A DNA stretch of 64,000 nucleotides from Nyssa sinensis. Its lineage: Eukaryota; Streptophyta; Magnoliopsida; Cornales; Nyssaceae. Location of the stretch: assembly GCA_008638375.1 (NCBI GenBank), contig CM018032.1, forward strand, positions 56,279,882-56,343,881, in the 5' to 3' direction. Below the pieces are notes generated by a model. That model searched no databases and was not told where the DNA came from. It was given only the letters and a program-made list of their open reading frames with translations. Below are positions 13,607 through 25,749 of the stretch, in pieces. The translations under genes were made by a program, and so were the position numbers. Position 1 is the stretch's first letter. Each line of letters starts with the position of its first letter.

Positions 13607-14011
13607 GGTTCAAGTGTTTCATCAGCTTGCATTGGCCCTTCAAGGGCCCTTCCACGTATATATATTCAAGGGCCCTTCCACGATGCATAAAGAGAAACTT
13701 TTAGCGGTTTAAAATCGTTGGGGACAATTGGACTGGTAGTTGATTGTCAATTATGGTGAGAATGAATCATCTTGGACTGTACATGGAATTGGAAGGGTCA
13801 TGTATGTGGTTAGCAAATATGCACGTCAGGCTGTAAAACTAAGCTTAGAGAGAGAGAGCTTCATAATTAGAATGCATAGGAAACGTGTATTTATATAAGT
13901 GAGAGCTTGGAAGGGCCTTTGAATATATATACGTGTAAGTAGTTCGCGTGCTTCATTGAAAAAGCTTAAAGTGGGTGCATAGCTAGTAGCTGTATACCCA
14001 CTTAGACTACT
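13607..14011 (+). promoter_or_regulatory. Promoter and 5' leader of MYB copy 1, bounded upstream by a CACTA terminus
   Basis: The 405 bp between the CACTA end and the MYB start codon contain a TATA-like TTTATATAAG at about 13890-13899, some 112 bp before the ATG, so transcription probably starts near 13920-13930 (inference). A near-perfect inverted repeat, 13654-13679 against 13909-13934 (25 of 26 positions pair), brackets the TATA region. The broken MYB copy 2 also has a TATA-like sequence at about 46683-46692. Any element further upstream now lies inside the transposon. Confidence 0.6.
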
Positions 14012-14149
14012 ATGAAGACTACTCCTTTTGGAGTTAGAAAGGGTGCTTGGACTGAAGAAGAAGACATTCTTCTAAGAAAGTGCATTGGAAAGCACGGAGA
14101 AGGAAAATGGCACCAAGTACCTCTAAAAGCTGGTATATGTAATGTAATT

Positions 14150-14214
<65 letters not shown>

Positions 14215-14389
14215 TGATAATCTTCTTTGATTTTTTTTTTCTGGGTATTTGCAGGCTTGAACAGATGCAGGAAGAGCTGTAGACTGAGGTGGTTGAACTA
14301 TCTGACGCCAAATATAAAAAGAGGAGGCTTTGCATCTGATGAAGTTGATCTCATGATGAGGCTTCATAAACTGTTAGGCAATAGGCAAG

Positions 14390-14435
<46 letters not shown>

Positions 14436-15465
14436 TTATCCTAATTAAAAATTAAAGGTGCCCCATAGAAATTTCAGGAAAAAAATTCTATTAGTGTTGC
14501 TCAACTGTTTGATTACATAAAAATTCTATTATTAAAACATTATTTCAATTTTATTCTAATATATATATATATATATATATAAATTTAATATTGAGATGTT
14601 TACCACTTCCACGCATAAAGAAAGTATATTAATCATAATTATTATTATAATTAGGGCAGATAAATAATTAAGAAAGGTATAATTTAATTGTTTAATCTTC
14701 AAACAATATAAAATTATTTTGGAAATCACTTTGTCTGGAGTCACAAGACCTGTCTTGTTGCGTAACTTTAAAAATATAAAAAATTGTAGTTGCAAATTTG
14801 CTATTTCCTTTTTTTCTCCCCGTCTCTGGGAGGCCACATATGACAAGGTAGTGCTCTCTCCCATCAAGACTCACTGATGTATTTCTCTTTGTGCATCCCA
14901 AATGCTTCTGCAACTGTTTATAGCTTTATTTTTACTCATCTGTTACTTGTTTTGTTTAAACAGATGGTCGCTGATTGCCGGTAGACTCCCGGGGAGAACT
15001 GCAAATGATGTGAAGAACTATTGGAACACCCACCTGCAGAAGAAGACAGTTGCTCGCGGGGAAGAGGTGCAAACCGAAGCCCAGAAGACCATTGAAAACA
15101 AAATCATAAAGCCACGACCTCGGACCTTCTCCAAAAATTTTACTTTGTTGAGGGGAAGAAATAATCTGACTGTAGATAACATTCAATCAGGAGATAGTCT
15201 CTGCACCAAGCCAACTCCAACATCTCCTCTAGATGTTGGTGGAATTCCATGGTGGGATGACTTGCTTGTTGACAAGGAAATTGATAATGGAAAAAGCTGG
15301 TCCATAAGTGGTTTGGAAGAGCAACCCACAACAGGCCTTTGGAATTGCGAAGAAACGACACCCCGAGAAATAGCAGGTAACAGTTCTAGTGTTGATGAAG
15401 AACTCCTGAATGGTTGGAGTGACCTCTCCATTGATGTGGACCTCTGGAATCTTTTAAGTAATTAA
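14012..15465 (+). CDS. R2R3-MYB transcription factor, subgroup 6 (anthocyanin-activator type)
   Basis: Three exons: 14012-14132, 14255-14384 and 14964-15465 (121 + 130 + 502 nt), joining to 250 residues plus stop. R2 covers about residues 10-61 with Trp 13, 33 and 53. R3 covers about 63-110 with Phe66, Trp85 and Trp104. The bHLH-interaction signature [DE]Lx2[RK]x3Lx6Lx3R is complete from D72 to R91. ANDV (97-100) and KPRPRTF (133-139) mark subgroup 6, the AtPAP1/VvMYBA type that works with bHLH and WD40 partners in the nucleus to switch on late anthocyanin genes (family knowledge). The acidic C-terminus ends [10 protein letters not shown]. Exon junctions fall inside the G41 and R84 codons, the usual R2R3 positions. 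Intron 1 is GT-AG; intron 2 has the donor AG/GCAAGT, a GC-AG intron. Length is normal for the subgroup and no disabling change was seen. The pigment role is inferred from motifs. Confidence 0.93.
14151..14211. repeat. (TG)n(GA)n compound microsatellite in MYB intron 1
   Basis: About 12 TG units followed by about 19 GA units, inside the 122-bp first intron of MYB copy 1. It is a likely length polymorphism and marker for this gene. Confidence 0.95.
14385..14963 (+). other. Intron 2 of MYB copy 1 (GC-AG type)
   Basis: A 579-bp AT-rich intron with TA runs near 14396-14430 and 14561-14582. The donor reads AG/GCAAGT and the acceptor TTTAAACAG/ATGG. Only this junction joins R3 in frame ([10 protein letters not shown]), so the GC donor is required by the protein. 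A canonical GT donor with the same frame was not seen nearby. Confidence 0.85.
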
Positions 15466-17338
15466 TAAGAAGTACAATGCTTTTACACTTTTAATTATTT
15501 CCTAGGAGTGGGTAATTAATGTTAAGTGAAATGCAGTAACGAGATGAAGTCAAGTGTGCCGACATATTATACTACAGGTACTTTTTCTAAAATTTTAGTT
15601 AATTATATTAATTTTTTTAAAAAAATTTAATTATATTAATCTTTTGTTCAGTTTAATTTTTTTAAAAAATGATAATATTACTTTTTTATGTATTTTTTTT
15701 TTAATTTTGACTAATTTTTTTAACTATTTTTTTATTTTCAAATACATATTAATTAAAATGTTTTTTGGCTAAAAAAAATATAAATTACTTATTTAAAATT
15801 TAATTTTATATAAAAAAATTAAAAAAATTGGTCAAAATTTAAAAAATTTAAAAAAATTTGAGATGAGCAATTTTATTATTTTTAAAAATAAATTAGACTG
15901 GAAGAGAGTTAGTGTAGTTTGTCTAAAAAAAAAAAAAAGTTCATATAATTTTAAAAATTTAAAAAAAAAATCAGTATAATTATCAAAAATATCAAAAAAA
16001 ATTAATATAATTTATCTTATATTTATATATATATATATATGCAATGAATAAGAAAATGTATATGCAATATTAAATCATTTTATACTAACTTATGTTTTAG
16101 ATGAGATAATAATTTAACATGTTATTATAGCAATAAGAAGTAGTAATTTTAAATTTTATCGTTATTTTTGTAATTTGAATTACGGTGTGTCCATATTTGC
16201 GCTCCACCTAATTACATGTGAAAAAAAATATATTAAAATTACATTTAACGTACGCTTATTTTAAATGTTGTCAGTATTTTCTTCTTTTTTAATAATTTAG
16301 TATCTGATTTTTCAGAATTACTAATTTAGGAGATTAATTTTATCGTTTATTAGTGAAAAAGTCAATTAAAATCAGGACAACACATCGTATGAATTGACTT
16401 AAAAAAAATTGACATTCATTGGATTTTGATATGATGATCTCGAAAGTTAAGTTCTTTAGTTGATGTCTACTGCTTACTCGACCAATGTTGACGGTTACAA
16501 TTAATCAGTCTTTGGGAGTAATTATTCGGCAATTCCTTGTACCTAAGGATGAAATCAAGAAAAAAATTTAGAAAAAGCTAAAAAAATTTAGTGAGAAAAT
16601 TTTAGATTGAATCAAAATTTTGGAGTAAAATGAAATAAATAATGGGATTTTAAAAAAATTAGTGAATAAGTTTTTGGGTCTGGCCAAAATTTTAGTGTGA
16701 GAAATAAAAAAAAAAATAATGAGCTTTAATGAATAAGATTAGATTGAACAAAATTTTAGAATGAACTAAGTTTAAAAGAAAAAAAATTAAAATTTTACTT
16801 GTATAATTTTATTTTTATTTTTATTTTTAAAGTCTAGGGTGAGTTATAGTCCGAGCAAGTTTATCATGACTTCCATCTTTACTTGTAGCATGATCGTAAA
16901 AGTTAAATAAATAATCACAAGTGATTTATTATATAATTATTTGAATCTTGTAAGACAGACAATGGTGGTTGCTGTTGAATGGAACGTGCATGTATTTTAT
17001 GAAAAATTATTTAATGGTATTTATACAAGAGTCTTTATAGTTAAATGATAAATGTATTTATTACAAATTTATTTTTTTGTTGACGTGGCTATTTCTCTAT
17101 TTTATAAATGTGATAAAGTAGGATGAAAAAAGTTTGATAATTATTTAAAACAAATTTTGACATGTATTACACTTGTTTTGACTAATTGGATGATAGTCAC
17201 GGCACTCTAAAGTACCACTTATTTAAAAAAAATTTAATCAAATTTTATATTTTAAATAATATAACATTAAATAATTAATAATTTGATTTATTATTTAATG
17301 CTTTATTAATGATATATATTGATACATCACTTGATATG
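15466..17338. other. AT-rich intergenic DNA downstream of MYB copy 1
   Basis: Contains the presumed 3' UTR of the MYB gene and then long A/T-rich runs. The segment 15570-16020 resembles the AT-rich repeats at 30722-31131 and 33340-34240 (shared phrases such as TATAATTTATC), so it may be old MITE debris. No gene, RNA gene or intact element was recognised. Confidence 0.6.
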
Positions 17339-17350
17339 TACATTTTAGTA

Positions 17351-17930
17351 AGGGTGTCAATTTTTAACACGACACGACAATACGATCCGAACACGACACG
17401 AAATTAACGGGTTTAGGTTTATCATAAATAAGTTTGGGTCATAAACGGGTTGACACGTATAACACGATTAATAAACAGGTCGTGTTTGAGTTTTACTAGT
17501 ATCAACCCGTTTAACATGACTTAACACGTTTAATTATAAAATATATTATGAGTTAAGATAATTCGTCTCACATCAAATATTTATCAAGGATTTGAGATTT
17601 TTTTATTTATAAAAGAAGTTTCTACTTTGATTTGGCCTATATCCAAAGTTACTAAACTTAAAAATTATCTATACATATTAAAAAATAGGTAAATTTTTTT
17701 ATTTAAAAAATTAAAATAAACAGATTAAGTGTGTCGACACATGTAGCCTGTTTAATAAATGGGTTGGGTTTGGGTTTTGAAACTTGACACGATTAGTTAA
17801 TAGTGTTGGGTTTGAGTTTTGAAACTTGACACGATTAATTAATAGTGTCGGGTTAGGGTTCACACATATTTTCAAATATGTATGTCTTAACACGACCCGA
17901 ATACAACACGATAACACAAATTGACACCCC
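17351..17930. mobile_element. 580-bp non-autonomous inverted-repeat element with a 12-bp flanking duplication
   Basis: Ends AGGGTGTCAATTT and AAATTGACACCCC are inverted repeats matching at 12 of 13 positions. A perfect 12-bp direct repeat, TACATTTTAGTA, flanks it (17339-17350 and 17931-17942). The interior is rich in ACACGA/TCGTGT-type motifs and GGGTTTGGGTTTTGA repeats and has no transposase. A 12-bp duplication is longer than the 8 bp of hAT and slightly longer than the 9-11 bp usual for Mutator-like elements, so the superfamily is left open. It sits between two related AT-rich blocks (about 17230-17338 and 17943-18020). Confidence 0.8.
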
Positions 17931-18018
17931 TACATTTTAGTACAAAATTTTTAAAATATAACATTAAATAATTGATACTTCTACTTATTATTTAATGTTC
18001 TATTCACGATTACACATA

Positions 18019-18054
18019 AGGTGATATATATATATATATATATATATATCACCT
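18019..18054. repeat. 36-bp perfect palindrome with an AT core
   Basis: AGGTGA, then a TA run, then TCACCT: the two arms are exact reverse complements, so the sequence can form a cruciform or hairpin. No gene is adjacent. Confidence 0.85.
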
Positions 18055-19710
18055 GCTAAAGAAAATTTATTTATTTATATTGGTATCGTAATGTTATCGG
18101 TTAGTAATCTCGATTTGAATAGTATTAATTTAAGTCTAATTTTAAATATGTATTTAATTAAAAAAATTAAAATATAAGTTAATCACACAAGATATAAGAT
18201 ATTGCATGTGAAGCCCTATTAGAAATCATAAAACTCACGCTAACTACAAAAGATTCACTAATAAAAAAAAAACAATAATACAAGTTCATAAAACTATTAA
18301 CCCACAAATAATTAACCTTTCACTTCCAATGATTTATTTGCTACTTTGTTTACAACTTCTCATTGTACACTTTAATAATGATTAGTCTACTATAATCACA
18401 ACACCATCCACCACCCACGATCCTTAGATCCAATAATGTTAGCAGCATGCAAGTTATTATGCAATGAAAATCCATTCTTCGTCTGTTAGTCACCTACCAG
18501 TGTAGTTTTTTTTTGTGTTGATCATCAATCAACCTAAGAGATCTTTTGTGTGATTTAAGTCGATAAGAAATTAAGGAAATGATCTTGTGACTTCTATAAT
18601 AATGATTCTAAAGTGTATGTAATGCAAATTAATACTCGAGTACTCAATAAATGATATGAATATAATTCATAGAATGTAAAAGAACTCTAAAAAAGATAAT
18701 TAGAATGCAAAACACAATGAGAGAAGCATAAACATGATGTATATGGAGGTTGTAAGACAGTTCTTACCCTTCTATTTATGTTCTCCATATATAAGATAAC
18801 CTTAGATAGGTGTATTTATAATTTGGGAAGTTCAACACTGAGTTAGAATAAAGTTTTCTATTCAAAAACCATGCTTTTTGTAAAAACACGCACAAGCACA
18901 AGGCTGTTAGGGCGCACCCCTCTTTCCAGTTCAGATGTGGCTAATTTTTTTAATGCGCATTCCTAACTTCAAACAGTCATATTTCACTCATATGAAGTCG
19001 GGTCAGTGTGTTATACTCATCGTTGGAAAGATTTTGAATTCTAATTTTCTACAAACTTGATCTCACCTCAAAGTTCAAAGTATTTTGAGTTATGATAAAA
19101 AAAAAATAGCGCATGCAACTCAATCTAGAAATTGTTTTCAAAATCCCATTTTATTGACCATGTTTCAAAAGTCATGAGAGTAAGGTTAAATGTTGAAAGA
19201 CACTCAAAATAAACTTCTAAGCCTTAAAAAAATGTTTTCAAATCAAATCTAAGTTAAAAACATGATTTATGCATGAAAAACAAAGTTATGCAAAGTGTAT
19301 GATGTGGATGCATCAATACAAACACATAAACTCATGAGGTGTGTGCCTAATATCCTAAATTAACAATTGGATATCTAGATTCACCCAATTGCATTTGAAT
19401 TGGGTGAAATGGGTGGCTAACACCTTTCCGTTCCATACTTTAACCCATGGACGTAGGATTTGTTTTTTTTTTTTGGTTGTAATCGTTGACCAGTTCCTTG
19501 TAATTTTTACTGTCGAATTGTAACATATTTTTTGGGGCTTAGATTGTATTTAGGACCAAATCCATGTATCTTGCAATTTATTTCAAGTCTTATTTACATG
19601 TACTCAAGTTCAATGGTAATTGGTTTGCTCACTTAACTACCATAAAATGAGGGGACGTACTCCTCCTCCTTGACTATGCACATTAAGGTCCATTATTCAA
19701 GGAGTCCTAA
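18055..19710. other. Intergenic DNA, probable old repeat debris
   Basis: No coding region longer than 60 codons was seen. The block about 18880-19450 is less AT-biased than its surroundings and could be the remains of an LTR retrotransposon, but no terminal repeats or domains could be shown. Confidence 0.4.
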
Positions 19711-21175
19711 TGTCACAACCCAAATTCTAGAACCCGAGTGTGAACCGATCATTGGAACCAATGACTCATTTATTAATGTGATTTTATTTGAAAAATATAC
19801 GTTGTTACCAATATTAGGTAAATAATAAGTTTTAAAGGTATTTTATAAAGAAAATATGTTATTAAAATGGGCCAATAATGAAGGAAAGAATTGGAGAATG
19901 TTTAGGAATATGTGGCTTGACGATCGTCCGATGACATACTGGCAGTCGTCCAAATATAAGTTGGTTGTCCACCCAATGTTTGGTGGTTGTTCGCCTAACT
20001 CTCCAATTTGATTCTAGTAGTTGAGGTCTAGTGACTCTAAGAACCGGACCTCATGGCGGTGGTCCGCTTAACCTATCTTTGGGACTTCATGTTTCAATTT
20101 GATTTCATTCCAATAACTAGGAGCTGGCGATCCTCAAGGGCGGCTCTCATTGAGGATGTCTAGTTAGTCATGTATTTTCATATTCCAAAATCCTATTTCA
20201 TATTATTTCTAGTAGCTTGAGCGAAGTAGCTCTGGAAATGCCCAGAAACAAACCCTTGCCCATTTTTGTGGTATTTTTCTCTTATCAACTTCAAACACAA
20301 CCATCCATAATCTATATATATCAAGATTAAGATCATTTCAACATATGACCAACTAGATATTATCTACTTATATACATTTCTAAGTATTCAAACATTATAT
20401 AATCATCTACAAGGTCCACATTGTATCAAAGAGGATTATTTGTCCATTAGTTTTGAGTTCCACAACTCACTAACCAAACCAAAACATGTTCATTACAAGT
20501 CCGTAACAAGGAGTTTAGTTATAACTAAAAATGAGAGTTTGAATGTCCAAAACATAATAAGATGGATTATAAGGTTCAACTCATCAAAATATCCAAAAAT
20601 AATCTTCAAGCATGATAATCACCCTTGCATGAACTCCTTACCCTTCCCTACATCTGGTAGGGGTTAGTTTAAACTACCATGTAAGATATCTAATCAAAAG
20701 GAGGACAAGGTGTTGCACTATGTATGCATATGAGAGTCTAATGGTGATAGGCATTTTCTACAATGCACAATATAGGCATTAAACACAATTCATCATGTTC
20801 TAAATCTTCAAATAAGAGGTAATACTCATCATTCAAGCAAATAAAATCATCAAGCACAATTCTTCCAAATTATTAAGGACAAAGGGTCAGCTTCACTCAG
20901 ATATCAATCCCTCTACATGACCTTAGACCTAATTGAAGAATTGACCCTACTCCAATAACAATTCTACCAGAATCGGCTTTCTTCCGATACCAAACTCGTT
21001 GGGACCAGCTCTATCTTGATATCAATCCCGAAAATGACCCCTCATTAATTTAGGGTCCTAGATAGATGGGAGACTTTATGCCTACCTCAATCATTTGTAT
21101 GAGGTCATGGTAAAAGTGATTATGTCCTATTCATTGTGTCATTTGTTCATATCAAGGTCTTTACACATCGACATG

Positions 21176-24100
21176 TATAACACCTCGACCCAATTAAAGG
21201 AAGCAATTAACGATAATAACAATTATCATAAGTTCATTTGCTTAATAACCATAGGCAACGCTTGTTATGACTAGTGACTCGTAAATACGAAACAAATGTA
21301 TAAGCAATGAAAATAATAAATTCAAATTAGAGATGACCAATTTGAGAAAGCAATTTAATGTCGAAGGTCATGATTTGATAGAAGTCACGACAAGTGTTGA
21401 TTGAGGATTAACATACAAGTAAATGTGAAAAATTAGTGCACGAAGTGCATTTGGGCAAGATTAGCATAACGCATGAAGGAAGCGTGTTTAATCGGGATTA
21501 TTCTGATTATTATAATGGACTATTAGAATAATTAAAATACATTTAAATACATCAAGACGAGACGATGAAGGCTATGAAAATTGATAAGATCTCGATTTAT
21601 GAAATCGATATATGAAGAGGATAAATAAGTGATAAAAGTGCATGAGGAAGAAATAAAATCTATCGAGAATTTTTTATAAGAATAATATATTTTTTGTCTA
21701 AACCAAACACGATGGGACGTGTTAAAAATAAAATTAATGACATAAAGAGAAAACATGCAAGAATCAAAAATATTGCGAAAATACCAAGAAATTTTATGGC
21801 AATTGAAATGCAATTTCAAAAATTCAAGAAACACACCCAAAATGCCAAACAAGGCATAAGAAGAGAAAAAAAGAGAAAATAAGGCCCAATGTGTTGGCCA
21901 AGAGACTTGAACCCAAGACCAAAATAGGAGGGAGAAACTAATACTAAAAATAATAGCCAACTTGGCTACAACACTTTTAAGGTATATATCTCACAAGATA
22001 TATATATATATATAAAAAAAAAAACTCTATATATAACCCCTATTCAGTCCCAAGTTTGCATGCTCAAAATTGAGGTGTCAACACATTATTGGGCCCTTAT
22101 AGAAACCAATCAAATTTTATGCAAAAGGATGATTGTATATATGTGTGTGTGTGTGTGTGTGAGAGACATATGCATATATGTAGGTTGCGTGGTGTAAGAA
22201 GAAAAGAAAACAGGGCATAATGGTCTGGTTAGAGAAAGAGACTAGAGAGAGAGAAAGTGAATTGTAGAGAGAGGGGGGGGAAGGAGAAGAAAAAGAAAAA
22301 GAAAAAGAAGGCCATGCAACCCCTGCATGTTGCATGCAAGGTTTGGAGCAAGAAGAGGGAAGGCCACTGAAGCTCAGATGAACCATTTAAGCCTAGAGAC
22401 AGAGAAAGAAAGAGGAAATGGCCACTTGAGGTGAGTTTATCTCGCTAAAAATTGCTTACAAAAAGGATGTTTTAGTAGTTTAAATTTACCTATGTATATT
22501 TATAATTGGAAAAGAATGAAAAAGGAGAAGAAATGGGACAAATTGGGCTAAGAAAATCCTTAAAACCCTAAGACTCGAACTATTGGGAAACTAAGTTTTT
22601 GAGCTAACTTTAATAAAACTTAAAACTAACTACAAGGCTCAAAAGAGTATGAAAACAAGGAGTGTTCTGCAACTTGAATCACAAAAAATGGTTAAGAAAC
22701 CATTGAGAAAACAGTGGTAACAGTTGGGAGAAGAAAATTTTGAAACTTGTAATTTGGGCTGTTTTGTTGTGATTTAGGAATGGGAAGATATTCCCTAAGG
22801 TTTCAGAAATCGAATGGAGAAAAAATGGAGTGAAAACACCCACTGTAGCTCAACGAAATAGGAAGACAATAGGTTGTTAGAAAGTCGAGCTCTCGTAGGA
22901 GCTGACTGTAAATTTCAATATTCGACGGGTCAAGGTTAATTAAATCAAACTTTGATTTTAGAAATGAAATCCTCATAAAATTTAGGTTCTAACCACATTG
23001 AACAGTGGTCAGAAATTCAAGCAGAGACGGTCGTCGACGCCGGAAAAGGCCATCGAAACCCTCGCCGGAGTAATAAGGAAGAAGAACAGTACTGGGTCGG
23101 GTCTCAGGTCGGGCCCCAATCAAATTAATAAATGGTTTAAAACACTTAAATCAAAACTACGTCATTTTGGCTTAAAAGGATTAAAAAATAAAAAATAAAA
23201 AGGTAGGGCTAGCTGACGTCATGACGACGTTCGCATGATACATTGAACCGGTTAGTTCAGCACTGTTTGGGATCGATTCACTTAAAATCCAACTAAACCA
23301 ATTGGTTTTATTTAAATAGTTTTCAAAAATTATGTTTTGGTCCCCAGTAATTACTGAAATTATAATTTGACCCCCAGAACCTTCTATTAATTAGGAAATA
23401 ACCCCAACAGGTTTGATTAATTATGAAGTGGCTCAGAAATTAATTAAATATTAATTTTAAATCTCTTTAATTATATGAAAAGTTATCAAAATGCCTTTAG
23501 ACTAAAAATAGGTCAAATGAAGGCCAATTAAAATAAAAGAATAGTGCAACTCAATTTTTTTGGGCATTCCAAACTCAATGGTGGAGTTCGATTTGTATAA
23601 TTAAATTCTGAAAAATACAAACGGGCAAACTGGAATAATTTCAAATGCATCCTAACGATTAGTTAAGTGATCAATTGGACTCCAATGACTGTAAAAATAC
23701 ATATCTTAACATTTTGAGACATTTCAGACCTAGTGACAGGATCTGTTTTGTTAAACGAAGTCTTAGAAAAATAGACACGTGAAATATCTAAATTACCATT
23801 TTACCCTTGGTAATCCAAAGGCTAGTTAAATGTTAGGGGTAACATATTCTGACTTTATTTGACATTCTGGACTCAATGATAAAATCTATTTTAACAAACA
23901 AAGTACCGAAAAATGTGACGTGCGAAAGTGTAAAATAACGAAAATGCCCTTAGGCTTAATGTAAGTCACATATATGAAAATTAAGATCTGAAAAAGCCTA
24001 AATTAATTATATTTGATATTCTTGACTTGATAGTATCGTTCCTTTGAGAAAAATAAGACACGGTAACAAACTAAAAAGTGACGAATATGTTCTTAGGACT

Positions 24101-25749
24101 TAATGAAGTTACTAGAAATATAAAAATAAAATTAATAAGTCCACATAAATGTTATAAGGACTAACTAGACTCAAAATGGAGTCGAATACATAAATTTGTG
24201 TACAGGAAAATATGGGACGTTAAAAGTATAAATTACCAGAATGCCTTTGAAGGACCAAATAAATTATAGGGCATCAAGGAACCCCAAATTAAAAATTTGA
24301 AGACCCTTAATTAAATAAACTAAGTTCAAAAGAACTTAAAATACTGAATGACAATGTTTGAGATTAGAATGAATACTAATTCATTATGTAATGTATTTTT
24401 TATCTATGATTATAGGATCACCCAAATGATGAAAAATGGAAAAAGAGCTATGGGATACTTATTATGGTACTCGAATAGGAATGCGATGCTAAGAACGCAA
24501 AGTAAACTCAAACTCTAATATGTGATATTTCCTTAGCTATGTCATAATTTATATTTTTCTAGATGCTGCCAATTTGTACCCTTGTGGATATGTTGAGATG
24601 TCATTTGTCGATATCTTGATGTGATTGCTTGCACATTTCTATACCTTTGATTTGGATATTGGAAACAGCTATACTTCTCACTGCTGAGAATTTGATATTC
24701 CACGTGTATGTACATTTCTTGTGGAATTTAACTGGTCATGATATTGTTATAAGTGCCAGGAGTTGCGTTCTGTCAAACATCCATCTGATTCCATAGATGC
24801 TGATTTGGACCAACGGGTCGGTGATTAGGAATGATACCCAACACTTAGTCAATCGAGGACATGATATATGATAAGGGCTCTAATGCTATTCAGGAACCCG
24901 AATAAAGGGTGAATCTGAATAAATGCTTTTGAGGGTAGCTAGGCCCTATTTGTTGATGCATCTATTTTGTTAGTATTTCATATCTTTTTTTGAATCATAA
25001 TCTGATAATGCACTCTTTGGTTGTTGATACGTTTTGCAAGCCTATCATTAGATTTGATTTGGCATCTTGTGATATTTGGTAGCTAATTATTGTATGTGTT
25101 AAATCTCTATTGTTGACTTGCTAAACTGTTTACATCTTCTTTTTCAATTTGCTTTGGGATATGCCTTTTAAACCCACGGGTCATCTTTGTTGATCTATTT
25201 TCCTTTGTGACAGGCTATTGTTATATATCCTTTCATTTGCCATTTGGTTGTATTCTGTTACCTAAACTAACCCTATCCCATGGCAGAGAGAGAGAATTTA
25301 CTTACTGAGCTAAGTTAACTCACTTCATATTTACAACAATTTTTCAGGTAACACCATATGGGAGAAAATGCAATTATGGCAACTAGTGGAGTTAGTGATG
25401 TACTTGTGAGCAATAGTGATGATATAGAACTCCAAGTCATAACATGAATAGGTATTCTATAAGATTAATGTAAATATCAGTTATTGTGATATGGTGACAC
25501 TAGAGATGATATTAGACTTAAATGGTGATTTATGATGATCAAAATTGTACTTGAAGATATTCTGATTGATAGTTGTTAGAGTTTGATTTGTTATCAGATG
25601 AGTTGCATATGTGTAGCTTCCGCATTTAGTAAAAGAAGAAAAAAGAATTTATCACTCTTGTACAATTCATTTAATTTTGTACTGCCTGTCCAAGTGGCAG
25701 TGTCGGTCGTTGCCCCTAATTCGAGTAGGGTGGGTTTCGTATCACAACA
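21176..25749 (+). mobile_element. Long non-coding LTR-like element of the same family as 2845-10727 and 2880-7028
   Basis: Starts TATAACACCTCGACCC, i.e. the family start TGTAACACC with G changed to A at position 2, and ends ATCACAACA. It is flanked by the 5-bp direct repeat ACATG (21171-21175 and 25750-25754). Length is 4574 bp. It shares with the relatives the tail block (25267-25440), the stem-loop at 25307-25321, a minus-strand tRNA-like A box and B box (about 21905-21970) and diverged internal modules (about 23559-24040). No proteins of a retrotransposon were recognised. Confidence 0.65.

Noticed and set aside
22998..23198. 66-codon basic ORF
   Set aside because: Inside the LTR-like element at 21176-25749, not seen in its two relatives, and no known domain.
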